A DNA stretch of 22,135 nucleotides from CAYUNW01 sp964446235 (GTDB lineage: Bacteria > Patescibacteriota > Microgenomatia > 2-02-FULL-39-11). Below the pieces are notes generated by a model. It was not told the DNA's origin and ran no database searches. It worked only from the letters and a program-made list of their open reading frames with translations. Shown in pieces: positions 1 to 8,227 of the stretch. Every line of letters begins with the position of its first letter. Positions within the stretch are counted from its first letter, which is position 1. Position numbers and translations under genes: made by a program. The stretch spans positions 1 to 22,135 of the forward strand of contig CAYUNW010000013.1 of the NCBI GenBank assembly GCA_964446235.1. Direction: 5' to 3'.

Positions 1-394
1 GATAGAAAAATCTCTTGATTGAATAGTAAAATAAATTTTTGGTACTAGCTTTACCCGTATTAAAGTGATCAATAATCAAATCGTGTATTGTGATAATATA
101 TTTTTTTTTGTAAAAAATCGGAATTGAAAAATAGGGGAAGTGAATAATATCTAAGTTTTCAAAATAAAAAATTATCGGATTTACAAGTTGTTCCATAATT
201 GAATGCCATCTAGTATTAAGAATTTTTTTCCGCCAATATGTATTTGGTAATTTAAACTGATCATAATCATTTTTTAAAAGAAATATGGTGTACAGATTAT
301 CCTTATCTAAAACAGAAAGTTCTTGAATTAAGTTAGTGATATACCTTCCAACCCCGGTTTCATTTATCAATCTGGCATCAATTCCAATTCTCAT
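1..394 (-). CDS. GT4-type glycosyltransferase, N-terminal part only (runs off the left edge)
   Basis: The frame from the ATG at 392-394 is open to the window edge, giving 131 codons. The product begins MRIGIDARLINETGVGRY, the typical start of GT4 retaining glycosyltransferases, where the Gly-Val-Gly-Arg-Tyr loop opens the acceptor-side Rossmann domain. Further on it reads DIIHFPYFSIP and then ITIHDLI, the usual strand and His-Asp pair of this domain. The donor-binding half with the E-x7-E motif lies outside. The start codon overlaps the stop of the upstream gene as ATGA, so translational coupling is likely. It resembles the GT4 products at 7103-8227 and 8211-9353. Sugar and acceptor cannot be read from the sequence; probable role is cytoplasmic assembly of a surface glycan. 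Confidence 0.85.
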   Translation of the reverse strand, partial: MRIGIDARLINETGVGRYITNLIQELSVLDKDNLYTIFLLKNDYDQFKLPNTYWRKKILNTRWHSIMEQLVNPIIFYFENLDIIHFPYFSIPIFYKKKYIITIHDLIIDHFNTGKASTKNLFYYSIKRFFY

Positions 395-1281
395 ATTAAA
401 CGGGATTTCAAAATATTTATATTTTTCATAATATCTATGACAAAAAAAACCGCAAATTTTATTAAGGGATGGTGATTTTTAAGATAATGTTTGTTATAAA
501 ATATTTTCATTACATCAAATCTGGAATTTATTACAATGATTTTTGTATCTCTCTTAATATTTTTTTTATGTTTTTTCAAACCGCTAGTAACCCCTTTGAA
601 ATGCAATGTTTTTACAAACGGAATATAAACTATTTTATAACCCATTTTTTTAACGCGGTAACAAATATCGATATCTTCTCCGTACCAGAAATAATCCGTA
701 TCAAACCAGCCGATATCAACCGCAATTGATCTTCTAATAAATAAAAATGCTCCCACACAACTATCAATTTCATGAATTTTATCCATATTTTGATATCCCA
801 GATGATATCCGTTAAAAAATAAACTTTTTGGAAAAATTCTATTCAATTTTGTGAAGTGACAAAATGCGTTCCATAATGTTGGAAAACCTCTATGACAAGC
901 GTCATCCAATGAACCGTCAGGTAATTCCAGTCTACATGTAGAGATTCCTACATTTTCGTTTCTTTTCATGTAATCATACAGATAATCTAGTGTGTTTTTT
1001 CCAATTATTGTATCAGGATTTAAAAATAAAACGAATTCACCTTTTGCTATACTTGCACCTTGGTTACAAGCACCTGCAAAACCTTTGTTTTGATTATTTA
1101 CTAATAATTTTATATTAGGGAAGGTTTTTAGAAATTTCTTAGGATGAAAATTTTGAGAGGCATTATCTATAACTATAATCTCCAAATTATTCAAATTAAA
1201 ATGCGAATTTTGAATAGATAAAATACTTTTTTTTAAATACACTTCACTATTGAAATTTACTATGATGACTGATATTTTCAT
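391..1281 (-). CDS. GT2 family glycosyltransferase, rhamnosyltransferase-like
   Basis: This 296-residue inverting GT-A enzyme opens with the MKISVIIVNFN strand and has VIDNAS at 37-42. Its metal/nucleotide-binding motif NPDT is at 88-91 in place of classical DxD. An acceptor-side block has DSCVGAF at 173-179, and GEDIDICYR at 201-209 carries the likely catalytic acids. This layout is characteristic of the WbbL/rhamnosyl-type branch of GT2, often annotated rhamnosyltransferase. It should transfer a sugar from a nucleotide donor to a lipid-linked glycan at the inner membrane face. It sits 14 bases after the upstream GT4 gene and overlaps the next by ATGA. No Shine-Dalgarno is visible. The product at 5566-6480 is a paralog with the same motif order. 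Family call is firm; the sugar is not determinable. Confidence 0.9.
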   Translation of the reverse strand: MKISVIIVNFNSEVYLKKSILSIQNSHFNLNNLEIIVIDNASQNFHPKKFLKTFPNIKLLVNNQNKGFAGACNQGASIAKGEFVLFLNPDTIIGKNTLDYLYDYMKRNENVGISTCRLELPDGSLDDACHRGFPTLWNAFCHFTKLNRIFPKSLFFNGYHLGYQNMDKIHEIDSCVGAFLFIRRSIAVDIGWFDTDYFWYGEDIDICYRVKKMGYKIVYIPFVKTLHFKGVTSGLKKHKKNIKRDTKIIVINSRFDVMKIFYNKHYLKNHHPLIKFAVFFVIDIMKNINILKSRLI

Positions 1282-1295
1282 TTTATTTATAGTAA

Positions 1296-2477
1296 TCAGT
1301 TGACTGCTTGCGAATATAAATGATCGAGAGTTTTTGAAATTTTATCCCATGTATAGCTTTTTTCTACAAGTTTCCTTCCGTTTACTACTAAATTCTCATA
1401 TAGCGTTGGAGAATTTAAAAGTTTTACCGTAGACTTGGCTAAACTATCAGATGACTCAGCAATCAAAGCCTGATCAAAGTTTTTTACACCTAATCCTTCT
1501 ATTCCTATCGGGGTTGTGACAACCGGTAATCCGCATGCCATTGATTCCAATATTTTATATCTTGTACCTCCTGGGCCATAAATGGGTGCCAATAATATGT
1601 CGCTTTCATAATATGCTTGTCGAATATCTTTTATATCATCTGATATTTTGATATGTGAGGAAGACATTTTCTTTATCTCTGGAGTCGGAAACATTCCTAC
1701 TATCCACAATTTAACATTTTTTTCACTTTTTATAATTTTTGGCCATATTTCTGATGTTAATATAGCAACTGCTTCACGATTCTGAAGCCACTTGAAATTT
1801 CCCACAAATAAAATTGTCTTTTCTTTTGAAATTCTTTTCCTTTTCATCTGAAAAAAATCTGTATCTACCCCATTCGGTACGATATCAACTGATAGATTCT
1901 CAACCATACTATGCATGATTTCGCTGTCTGATTTTGACATAGCTACAACTTTTGATGCTTTCTGCCAAAATCTTTTTTCCCAATATTTAATCTTGGCCAC
2001 ATCAACACCCATAAGCGCTTTTTTAATAGGATTTTCTACCGTTTCGGTAAAGTGTTTATATACAAGATATTCAATAGTTTGTTCTACTAAAATAATCGGA
2101 ATTTTATTTTTTGGAATATTCGGAACAATATAAAAGGTTTCAGCATGAATCAAATCGAAATTATTTCTAACTATCGAGCTTTCTATAAGACTCTTCACAT
2201 GACTTGATAAATACATACAGACTACCAACGGATAATATGTTACTGAAGCTAAGGAAAGACTAGTAAAAGACCAAGGAGGACGTTTCAGAAAGACCTGAAC
2301 TTCCTTACAATAATCTTTAAGGTACTTAATATATACCTTTTCTTTTTCATGCCTGATAAAAGAAAAAAGCGTAATATTGTGTCTTCTTGACAGATGTTTT
2401 AAAAGGTTATATGTACGTATTTGACCACCGGACCATAAAGGATAAGGTAAATATGGAGTTATCATTAATACATTCAT
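1296..2477 (-). CDS. GT4 family glycosyltransferase
   Basis: The 393-residue product has two Rossmann-like halves. The N-terminus MNVLMITPYLPYPLWSGGQI has the glycine-rich SGG loop. A linker at about 180-205 contains SKSD and VPNGVD. The donor domain starts with ILFVGNFKW at 222-230 and carries the nucleotide-sugar site GGTRYKILESMACGLPVV around 303-320. In most GT4 enzymes the last motif is E-x7-E; here the first Glu is Gly303 and only Glu311 remains. I know this variant from the GGGTRLKILEA-type branch, often annotated as sugar transferase of exosortase/PEP-CTERM loci, so it need not mean loss of function. It lies 6 bases after the ligase/GT-C fusion gene and 14 bases before a GT2. Donor and acceptor are unknown. 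Confidence 0.9.
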   Translation of the reverse strand: MNVLMITPYLPYPLWSGGQIRTYNLLKHLSRRHNITLFSFIRHEKEKVYIKYLKDYCKEVQVFLKRPPWSFTSLSLASVTYYPLVVCMYLSSHVKSLIESSIVRNNFDLIHAETFYIVPNIPKNKIPIILVEQTIEYLVYKHFTETVENPIKKALMGVDVAKIKYWEKRFWQKASKVVAMSKSDSEIMHSMVENLSVDIVPNGVDTDFFQMKRKRISKEKTILFVGNFKWLQNREAVAILTSEIWPKIIKSEKNVKLWIVGMFPTPEIKKMSSSHIKISDDIKDIRQAYYESDILLAPIYGPGGTRYKILESMACGLPVVTTPIGIEGLGVKNFDQALIAESSDSLAKSTVKLLNSPTLYENLVVNGRKLVEKSYTWDKISKTLDHLYSQAVN

Positions 2478-2483
2478 AGTTTC

Positions 2484-5400
2484 TTATTTTGGGAGATTTT
2501 TATCCGGAACCAGTTGGATAATTACATATTTATCTGTTAAATCAACAAGTTTATATATTCTTTTTGATTCATCGGGTAATGTAGCTTCTTTGATTAAGTT
2601 CTGTGTCAGTTCATCAAATTGTACGCTTACGTAATAATCTGCCCCTTTTTGTATTAACTCATCGATTGATCCCTGTACGATAGGCCAACCGCTTCTTTTT
2701 GTCTGATACAAGAAAGCAGTGTCACCATTATATGGTGCTATAACTAAAGCTTTATTATGAGTTTTACGTTCCACAACACTACCAGCTTCTACAATTTCAG
2801 GATGATTAATATTATAAAAATCCCTAATATGATACCAACTGAACATAAAGCTAAATATTATTATCAAAATAATTAATAATAAAGTTTGAAATTTTTGAAA
2901 TAAATTATCCGCTTTTTTTAAGATAAAACTTGCACCTTTAGCAAAAAAAATCACTATTATTGGCATGGTAATAATCTGATAATAATCATGTCTGACGTTA
3001 CCGGTGGCAAATATTGCAACATATAAAAACATCGCAAATATCCATATTTTAAATAACAATCCTTCTTTCTTATTTTTATCCAAAAAACCCATTAAAAATA
3101 AACTTACACCCCAATAACCCAACATCATTCTGGTAAGTCTATCAGCAAACAACCAATAAAAAAAAGCTCCTTTAAAACGAATACCGTCTCCGTTCAAAAG
3201 CCATTGGTAAGCTGGTATTCCTTCCGGAAACTGACTTATCCATTTACGCCAAAGGATAAATGGAATTAACGGAAGAATTGTAACAATGGCTAAATAAAAG
3301 AAAAATTTTATGCTTAAACCGAATTTTTTTAACAATAAATAAAATATTGGTAAGAAGAAAAAAACTGCAGTTGGTTTAACCAGTAAAGCCGCACTCATAA
3401 ATAATAGGGAAATAATAAAAAATACTGAGTATTTTAATTTATACTTTTTATTTCCATGAATTTCAGTAAATTTATCAATAAAATAGATACCACCTAAACT
3501 GGAAAAAACCAACATTGGTTCAGGTAATATAACTCTGCTATAAAAAATACTGTAAGGTAAAACTGCAAATAGCAAACCAGCAACAACAGCTTCAAATCTA
3601 CCCAAATATTTCCGAGATATAAGGAATATAAATATTAAAGAACCTAAAGAAAGGAATATATTTGTAAGTCTTCCGGAAAACTCTACATTAAATCCGACAA
3701 ATAATTTATCTATAAAAACAGCCACCACGTTATACAATGGAAACTCAACCATTCTCAACCCTCTAGGATTATCTTTGCCAGAAGGAATATTTGATAAATC
3801 GTCAAAAGTCGGATATAAAACATTTATTCCATGTATTGTAAAATTCCTGGTAACACTGGAAGTGTCTGCTTGTCTCCAAGAATGCCAATCTGCAAGTGGT
3901 GTATTTATTTTGTATAATCTCAAAAATAATGCGATCAAAATCAGAATTATTAGAATAAATATATCGCTTTTAAAAAATTTTATTAACCGGTGTTTTAAAT
4001 TTTGAATATTTTTCATTAAATTGGGAATTTTTGGCTTGGGAATATCCTTATGGTTTTTTTTAGATAACTCAATTGAAGCTAAAACGATTCCTGATATAGA
4101 CCAAAACGAAAATGCAACTTTTGAACTTTCAAAAACGTCAATATACATTGCATTTACCAGCAATCCAAACAAAACACCTGTAAAACCAGTCACAATTCCC
4201 AAGATTAATGGATCGTTTATTATACTAATATTTCTCCATACAAAATATAATAATAAGAATAAAGCTCCAAAATATGTTAAAAATCCAAAAAGACCTGTTT
4301 CACCCAATGCCCTTAAATAATCATTATCTGTTGATTCTGCTTCTGTAAATTCTATGGCTTCTTTTTTATTTAAAGTTGCATAACCGCTCCCAAAAATTGG
4401 ATTTTTTTTAAATCCGCTAATAGCCATAGGCCATAGAGCATCAAATCTAATCGCTGTTGATAAATCATATTTAAATGCAGTTTGAGAATAGGTTCTCTTT
4501 ACATTGATAATCCCCCCGCTTGTAGCGATATTTAAAGGTATATCTTCATATACATCAGAAGGACGTCTAATAGACGGGGGCTGATCGCTTTTAGAAGTTA
4601 TTGCTTCTAGAATTGCTTCATTATTTTCCAGAAAATATGCTTTATTTTCAGGTGGTTTCCCAATAGGCTTTAAAAGTATAGCTTTTATACCTGATAATCT
4701 TTCATCAATACGTAATAATTTTGTAAATCGTTCACTTAAATCTCCAAATGATAACATTACCACGATAGACAAAAAAATCGTGAAAATACCTCTAAAAACC
4801 GACCATTGAATGCCTTTTTTATATGACCAGAAAAAAAACATAACAGCCAAACCGGCTAAATATGCAAGAAATGATGTTCTAGATGCAGTGAGTATTAAAG
4901 TCCAAAAAGCACCTGCTATTAAAATAAAAATAAAAATTTTATATATAATTTTTTTTGTTGAATAAAATAGACTCCAAAAAATAATTAAAGCCATCATAAT
5001 GAAAGCCGCCAGATCATAATGCCCACCAAAGGTAGATAAAACTCTAGCGTGTTCAGTCAAATACAACATCCATCCTTTTGCAAATTCTCTATTCATGGTA
5101 GAAAAAGCCGGCCAATATAGGTACTTCTGACCAAAACCGTATACAACCACTCCAAATACAGTTAAAGTAAAAATTGACAAGGATATCTTAATATGTTTAA
5201 TGCTTTTGATTGAAGAAAAAAAGATAAAAAATAATGAAAAATATTCAACTCTTCGGATAAAATGAAGAAAAGATTTTCCAATATGTATATTTTCAAAAGG
5301 AATAGTTTTAACTATAAATATTCCTGAAAATATACTCATAATTCCAGCGATAATATATAAACACAAAGGAATAAACAAAGGATTTTTCAATGGATTTACT

Positions 5401-5594
5401 TTTTTCCGAATCGTCATCGAAAAATATATAAAAATCGTGAAAGCTACGAAAAGATCTTCAAGTCTTAATCTGACAATATATCCTGGTAATAAATCCAACA
5501 AAGGGATTTTTGGATACAATGGAATGAATGCTAATAGAAAAACGGATAGATAAAAAAGGATATTTTCATCTAACCATTTGAAAAGCTTTTTCAT
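2484..5594 (-). CDS. O-antigen ligase/polymerase (Wzy_C) fused to a GT-C (GT39/PMT-like) glycosyltransferase
   Basis: This 1036-residue polytopic protein carries two enzymes. Residues 1-510 are a Wzy/WaaL-like module: about ten hydrophobic segments, LTASRTSF at 234-241 with the conserved Arg239, a long external loop from about 283, then the signature DNDYLRALGETGLFG at 423-437. That matches the WaaL pattern H-[NSQ]-x9-G-x-x-[GTY] except for Asp423 replacing His. A basic linker (511-541) leads to a GT-C module: ADWHSWRQADT at 568-578, EFPLY at 617-621, RVILPEP at 687-693, RHDYYQ at 868-873, and a soluble tail from about 925. The Wzy part should join or transfer lipid-linked glycans outside; the GT-C part should use a polyprenyl-phosphate sugar. 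The reading frame is uninterrupted. Its start lies inside the preceding gene (29-base overlap). Fusion is clear; substrates are unknown. Confidence 0.9.
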   Translation of the reverse strand: MKKLFKWLDENILFYLSVFLLAFIPLYPKIPLLDLLPGYIVRLRLEDLFVAFTIFIYFSMTIRKKVNPLKNPLFIPLCLYIIAGIMSIFSGIFIVKTIPFENIHIGKSFLHFIRRVEYFSLFFIFFSSIKSIKHIKISLSIFTLTVFGVVVYGFGQKYLYWPAFSTMNREFAKGWMLYLTEHARVLSTFGGHYDLAAFIMMALIIFWSLFYSTKKIIYKIFIFILIAGAFWTLILTASRTSFLAYLAGLAVMFFFWSYKKGIQWSVFRGIFTIFLSIVVMLSFGDLSERFTKLLRIDERLSGIKAILLKPIGKPPENKAYFLENNEAILEAITSKSDQPPSIRRPSDVYEDIPLNIATSGGIINVKRTYSQTAFKYDLSTAIRFDALWPMAISGFKKNPIFGSGYATLNKKEAIEFTEAESTDNDYLRALGETGLFGFLTYFGALFLLLYFVWRNISIINDPLILGIVTGFTGVLFGLLVNAMYIDVFESSKVAFSFWSISGIVLASIELSKKNHKDIPKPKIPNLMKNIQNLKHRLIKFFKSDIFILIILILIALFLRLYKINTPLADWHSWRQADTSSVTRNFTIHGINVLYPTFDDLSNIPSGKDNPRGLRMVEFPLYNVVAVFIDKLFVGFNVEFSGRLTNIFLSLGSLIFIFLISRKYLGRFEAVVAGLLFAVLPYSIFYSRVILPEPMLVFSSLGGIYFIDKFTEIHGNKKYKLKYSVFFIISLLFMSAALLVKPTAVFFFLPIFYLLLKKFGLSIKFFFYLAIVTILPLIPFILWRKWISQFPEGIPAYQWLLNGDGIRFKGAFFYWLFADRLTRMMLGYWGVSLFLMGFLDKNKKEGLLFKIWIFAMFLYVAIFATGNVRHDYYQIITMPIIVIFFAKGASFILKKADNLFQKFQTLLLIILIIIFSFMFSWYHIRDFYNINHPEIVEAGSVVERKTHNKALVIAPYNGDTAFLYQTKRSGWPIVQGSIDELIQKGADYYVSVQFDELTQNLIKEATLPDESKRIYKLVDLTDKYVIIQLVPDKNLPK

Positions 5595-6480
5595 ATATTT
5601 TTTTCTTGTTATAGTTTTGCATAATTATACCAAAGATAAAGTAGCGTAATAAAGCTCCAAACTTTAAAATAACCTTGGCGATTTTTCTCTCTATCAATGA
5701 TTTATGTTTGGAATAAAAATATATTATACTCTTAAACTCCTCTACAATTCCTGAATCATAACCAGATTCTTGGGAACCACCTTTAAAATGATAAATGGGT
5801 ATATTTGCCAGATAGTCAATCTGAAAACCGCCTTTTTTTATCCTATAACACCACTCAACCTCTTCACCATACATAAAAATTTTTTCATCTAAATAACCAC
5901 ATTTTTTTATAATTTCTTTATCTATCATAAAAAATGCCCCGCTTACCCAATCAGGTTTCTGCTCAAAATTGTAAAAAAACCTGTTTTCTAAATGATATGG
6001 TTTTAAAAATACCAAAAATCTGAAAATATCATCCAAAAAAAACATCCATAAGAAAATCCTGAATAATGAAGGAAAATATCCTATGGATTTTTGGATTGAA
6101 CCGTCTTTATCCAGAAGTTTAATTCCGAATACTTGGTTATTCTTATCCAACCTTTCGATAATTTTAATTAACGTACCGCGTATCATTTGCGTGTCACTAT
6201 TAAGAAGTAAAGCGTATTTCCCTTTTGATACTTTGATGCCTTGATTATTGGCTACTGCATAACCTTTATTATTTTTATTTATTAGTAGTTTGACTTTCGG
6301 AAAATTTTTTTTAATACCAATGACACTTTTATCTTCAGAACCGTTATCTACTACGATTACTTCAATTAATTTACTCAAATTTTCTTTTTTAATTTCTTGA
6401 TATACTGACGATAGACATTCTAATATATATTTTTCGGTATTGAAATTTACGATGATAATAGAAAGAAGCGTTTTATTCAC
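5566..6480 (-). CDS. GT2 family glycosyltransferase, rhamnosyltransferase-like
   Basis: The 304-residue product starts LLSIIIVNFNTEKY, followed by VVDNGSEDKS at 43-52, the NSDT nucleotide/metal motif at 94-97, the WVSGAFFMI acceptor block at 178-186, YGEEVEWCYR at 204-213 with the likely catalytic Glu pair, and His231 in IYHFKGGS. This is the same architecture as the GT2 at 391-1281. A basic, hydrophobic C-terminal stretch (about 262-290) probably binds the membrane. The start is GTG at 6478-6480, overlapping the acyltransferase stop as GTGA; the next ATG would fall after the conserved first strand, so GTG is the right choice. Its 3' end overlaps the fusion gene by 29 bases. Transfer to a lipid-linked glycan on the cytoplasmic side is inferred. 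Confidence 0.9.
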   Translation of the reverse strand: MNKTLLSIIIVNFNTEKYILECLSSVYQEIKKENLSKLIEVIVVDNGSEDKSVIGIKKNFPKVKLLINKNNKGYAVANNQGIKVSKGKYALLLNSDTQMIRGTLIKIIERLDKNNQVFGIKLLDKDGSIQKSIGYFPSLFRIFLWMFFLDDIFRFLVFLKPYHLENRFFYNFEQKPDWVSGAFFMIDKEIIKKCGYLDEKIFMYGEEVEWCYRIKKGGFQIDYLANIPIYHFKGGSQESGYDSGIVEEFKSIIYFYSKHKSLIERKIAKVILKFGALLRYFIFGIIMQNYNKKKIYEKAFQMVR

Positions 6481-7076
6481 TGAAACAACCTTGCCCTACC
6501 GAGTTTGTAATGGAGATTTTTATTTTTCCTTTCACCAATTATTTGAGCTGGTACCCCTCCAACAATTTTAAATGGGGGGACATCTTTGGTTACTACTGCT
6601 CCAGCTGCTATTACAGCTCCTTTGGATATAGTTACACCCGGTAAAATTATTACTCTTGGGCCAACAAAAACATAATCCTGAATATCAACCTTTTCCTCTT
6701 TAGCTTGGAAAAACTCATCGTTTATATCATGCTCGGAATTATAAATAAGTACCTGGCTAGCAATGTCCACATGGTTTCCTATAGTAAGCTTTCCTCGACC
6801 GTCTAAAAATACATGATCTCCAATTATACTGTCTTGACCTATTGAGATATTTTTTGGTTGGAAAAAATTACACCACATATGGATTACTGATCCACTGCCA
6901 ATTTTTATACCTGCTAACCTATAAATAACCAGTCTGATATTATGAGAAGGTATTTGTCCGACAATACGAAGACACATTAATTTGAAATCAAGAATAATAT
7001 TATAAATTCTTTCAATCAATTTATGTAAGATTTCTCTTTTTTTCAGCGCCTTTCCAGTTCTATCTCTTATAATCAT
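6477..7076 (-). CDS. Left-handed beta-helix (hexapeptide repeat) O-acyltransferase
   Basis: This 199-residue protein has hexapeptide repeats from about residue 57 (IKIGSGSVI, ISIGQDSII, LTIGNHVDI, VFVGPRVII, VTISKGAVI) and ends with the family signature VPPFKIVGGVPAQIIG at 166-181. His116 in NSEHD is the expected catalytic base. These features match the WbbJ/maltose-O-acetyltransferase branch that acetylates sugars from acetyl-CoA. About 55 residues precede the coil, including a hydrophobic stretch near 24-40 that could attach it to the membrane. It follows a 26-base gap, the largest inside the operon, and overlaps the GT2 stop-to-start as GTGA. It probably acylates a hydroxyl of the glycan repeat. 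A serine-acetyltransferase role is unlikely because no helical SAT domain is present. Confidence 0.9.
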   Translation of the reverse strand: MIIRDRTGKALKKREILHKLIERIYNIILDFKLMCLRIVGQIPSHNIRLVIYRLAGIKIGSGSVIHMWCNFFQPKNISIGQDSIIGDHVFLDGRGKLTIGNHVDIASQVLIYNSEHDINDEFFQAKEEKVDIQDYVFVGPRVIILPGVTISKGAVIAAGAVVTKDVPPFKIVGGVPAQIIGERKNKNLHYKLGRARLFQ

Positions 7077-7086
7077 AATTTAATGT

Positions 7087-7117
7087 ATCAAATTATATCA
7101 TATTATACTAGTTTGAT
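7087..7117 (-). other. Weak inverted repeat at the GT4-acyltransferase junction
   Basis: ATCAAA (7087-7092) pairs with TTTGAT (7112-7117), extendable inward by three pairs including one G-T, with a 13-base loop. It covers the GT4 stop and the two TATAAT boxes. No U-run follows in either direction, so it does not look like an intrinsic terminator. It may be chance. Confidence 0.25.
7092..7107 (-). promoter_or_regulatory. Two tandem TATAAT boxes before the acyltransferase, possible internal promoter
   Basis: On the minus strand exact TATAAT boxes occur at 7102-7107 and 7092-7097, ten bases apart. They fall in the largest intra-operon gap (26 bases) and the last codons of the preceding GT4. The nearer box would start transcription about nine bases before the acyltransferase ATG. 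No good -35 is seen at the right distance, so this is a weak call in AT-rich DNA. Confidence 0.3.
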
Positions 7118-8227
7118 TAAATTATCTAGTGTTTTAATAGCAGCTTTTTCCCAGGAAAAAAGTTTAACTCGAGATATACCTTTCTTAATTAAATTATTCC
7201 GTTTCTCTTCATCATTAATGATATTTGAAATTCCATTGCTTATACTGACAATATCATCTGGATTAATAAACTCTGCACAATCATAAGCGATTTCTTTAAG
7301 ACTTGAATTATTACTTACAACCACGGGACAACCACAAGCCATAGCTTCTATAACAGGAATTCCAAATCCTTCATATAACGACGGCAAGCAGAATACTAAG
7401 GCGTTGTTATATAACCAGACTAATTCGTTTTTATCAACATAATCAAGAATTATTATATCTTTGCTATAAATAGAACTTTTGATGTTTTTAAAAATTCCTT
7501 CATATAACCAACCTTTTTTACCGACAATTACCAGTTTAAGATCCTTGTGTTTATTTTTGAGTAAATCAAACGTCTTTACCAAATTGGAGATGTTTTTTCT
7601 GGGTTGGATTGTCCCTACAAATAGTATAAACCTGCCAAGATTAGAAAAATTACTTTTTATTTTAATATCATCATTTGAAAATAATCTCTTATAATTTTTA
7701 TCATCATAACCGGGATAAGTAACGATAATTTTTTCTTCTGCAATTCCATAATATTTCATAATTTCACTTTTTGAAAATTCGCTTATTGTAAAAATCAGAC
7801 TGGCATTATTTACAGAATACCTAGTCCAATTCACAAGTTGATACAAATCCTTTTTTTTGAATAAATCAGGAAAACGCAAAAAAGAAAGATCCATAATTGA
7901 GATAACCGTTTTGATATTAGTAAATCTGGGAGCATAGTGTGTTGGTGAAAAAAATATATTTATCTGCCGATTAAAAAAATATAAATTTAATGGCAATCCA
8001 AACTGTGTCCAAACAGTTTTTGGTTTAACAACAACATATTCCCACCAAGCATTATTTTTAACGAAATCGTTTCGAGGCTTCTCTTTCAAAAATATTTTAA
8101 ATCTTAAATCTTTTAAATCTGCCTTTGACACATAATTGTATATTCCGGTTATAATTTTAAAGGCATATTCGCCTATACCCACCTTCTGGTTTATATTGGC
8201 TTCATTACCGTCAATACCTATCTGCAT
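7103..8227 (-). CDS. GT4 family glycosyltransferase (mannosyltransferase-like)
   Basis: The 374-residue product begins MQIGIDGNEANINQKVGIGEY, a GT4 N-terminal loop. It has a sugar/phosphate site GTIQPRKN at 205-212, with Arg210 and Lys211 expected to bind the donor diphosphate, and the E-x7-E site in LYEGFGIPVIEAMACG with Glu286 and Glu294. Length and motifs fit retaining transferases using GDP-mannose or UDP-sugars. The ATG at 8225-8227 lies inside the upstream GT4 gene (17-base overlap). Downstream come a 26-base gap, a weak hairpin and two TATAAT boxes before the acyltransferase. It is paralogous to the adjacent upstream gene: both share a 21-residue donor-site block differing at one position. 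Linkage and sugar are not predictable. Confidence 0.93.
   Translation of the reverse strand: MQIGIDGNEANINQKVGIGEYAFKIITGIYNYVSKADLKDLRFKIFLKEKPRNDFVKNNAWWEYVVVKPKTVWTQFGLPLNLYFFNRQINIFFSPTHYAPRFTNIKTVISIMDLSFLRFPDLFKKKDLYQLVNWTRYSVNNASLIFTISEFSKSEIMKYYGIAEEKIIVTYPGYDDKNYKRLFSNDDIKIKSNFSNLGRFILFVGTIQPRKNISNLVKTFDLLKNKHKDLKLVIVGKKGWLYEGIFKNIKSSIYSKDIIILDYVDKNELVWLYNNALVFCLPSLYEGFGIPVIEAMACGCPVVVSNNSSLKEIAYDCAEFINPDDIVSISNGISNIINDEEKRNNLIKKGISRVKLFSWEKAAIKTLDNLIKLV

Noticed and set aside
469..729. Plus-strand open frame of 86 codons inside the GT2 at 391-1281
   Set aside because: It is antisense to a strongly conserved glycosyltransferase and shows no recognisable protein features; the same applies to the other short antisense frames in the window.
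3970..4070. Assembly error or lost stop joining two separate genes in the 2484-5594 fusion
   Set aside because: The linker codes for a normal hydrophilic, basic segment without homopolymer-disrupted frame, and both flanking domains are complete. I cannot exclude it without reads, but the sequence gives no sign of it.
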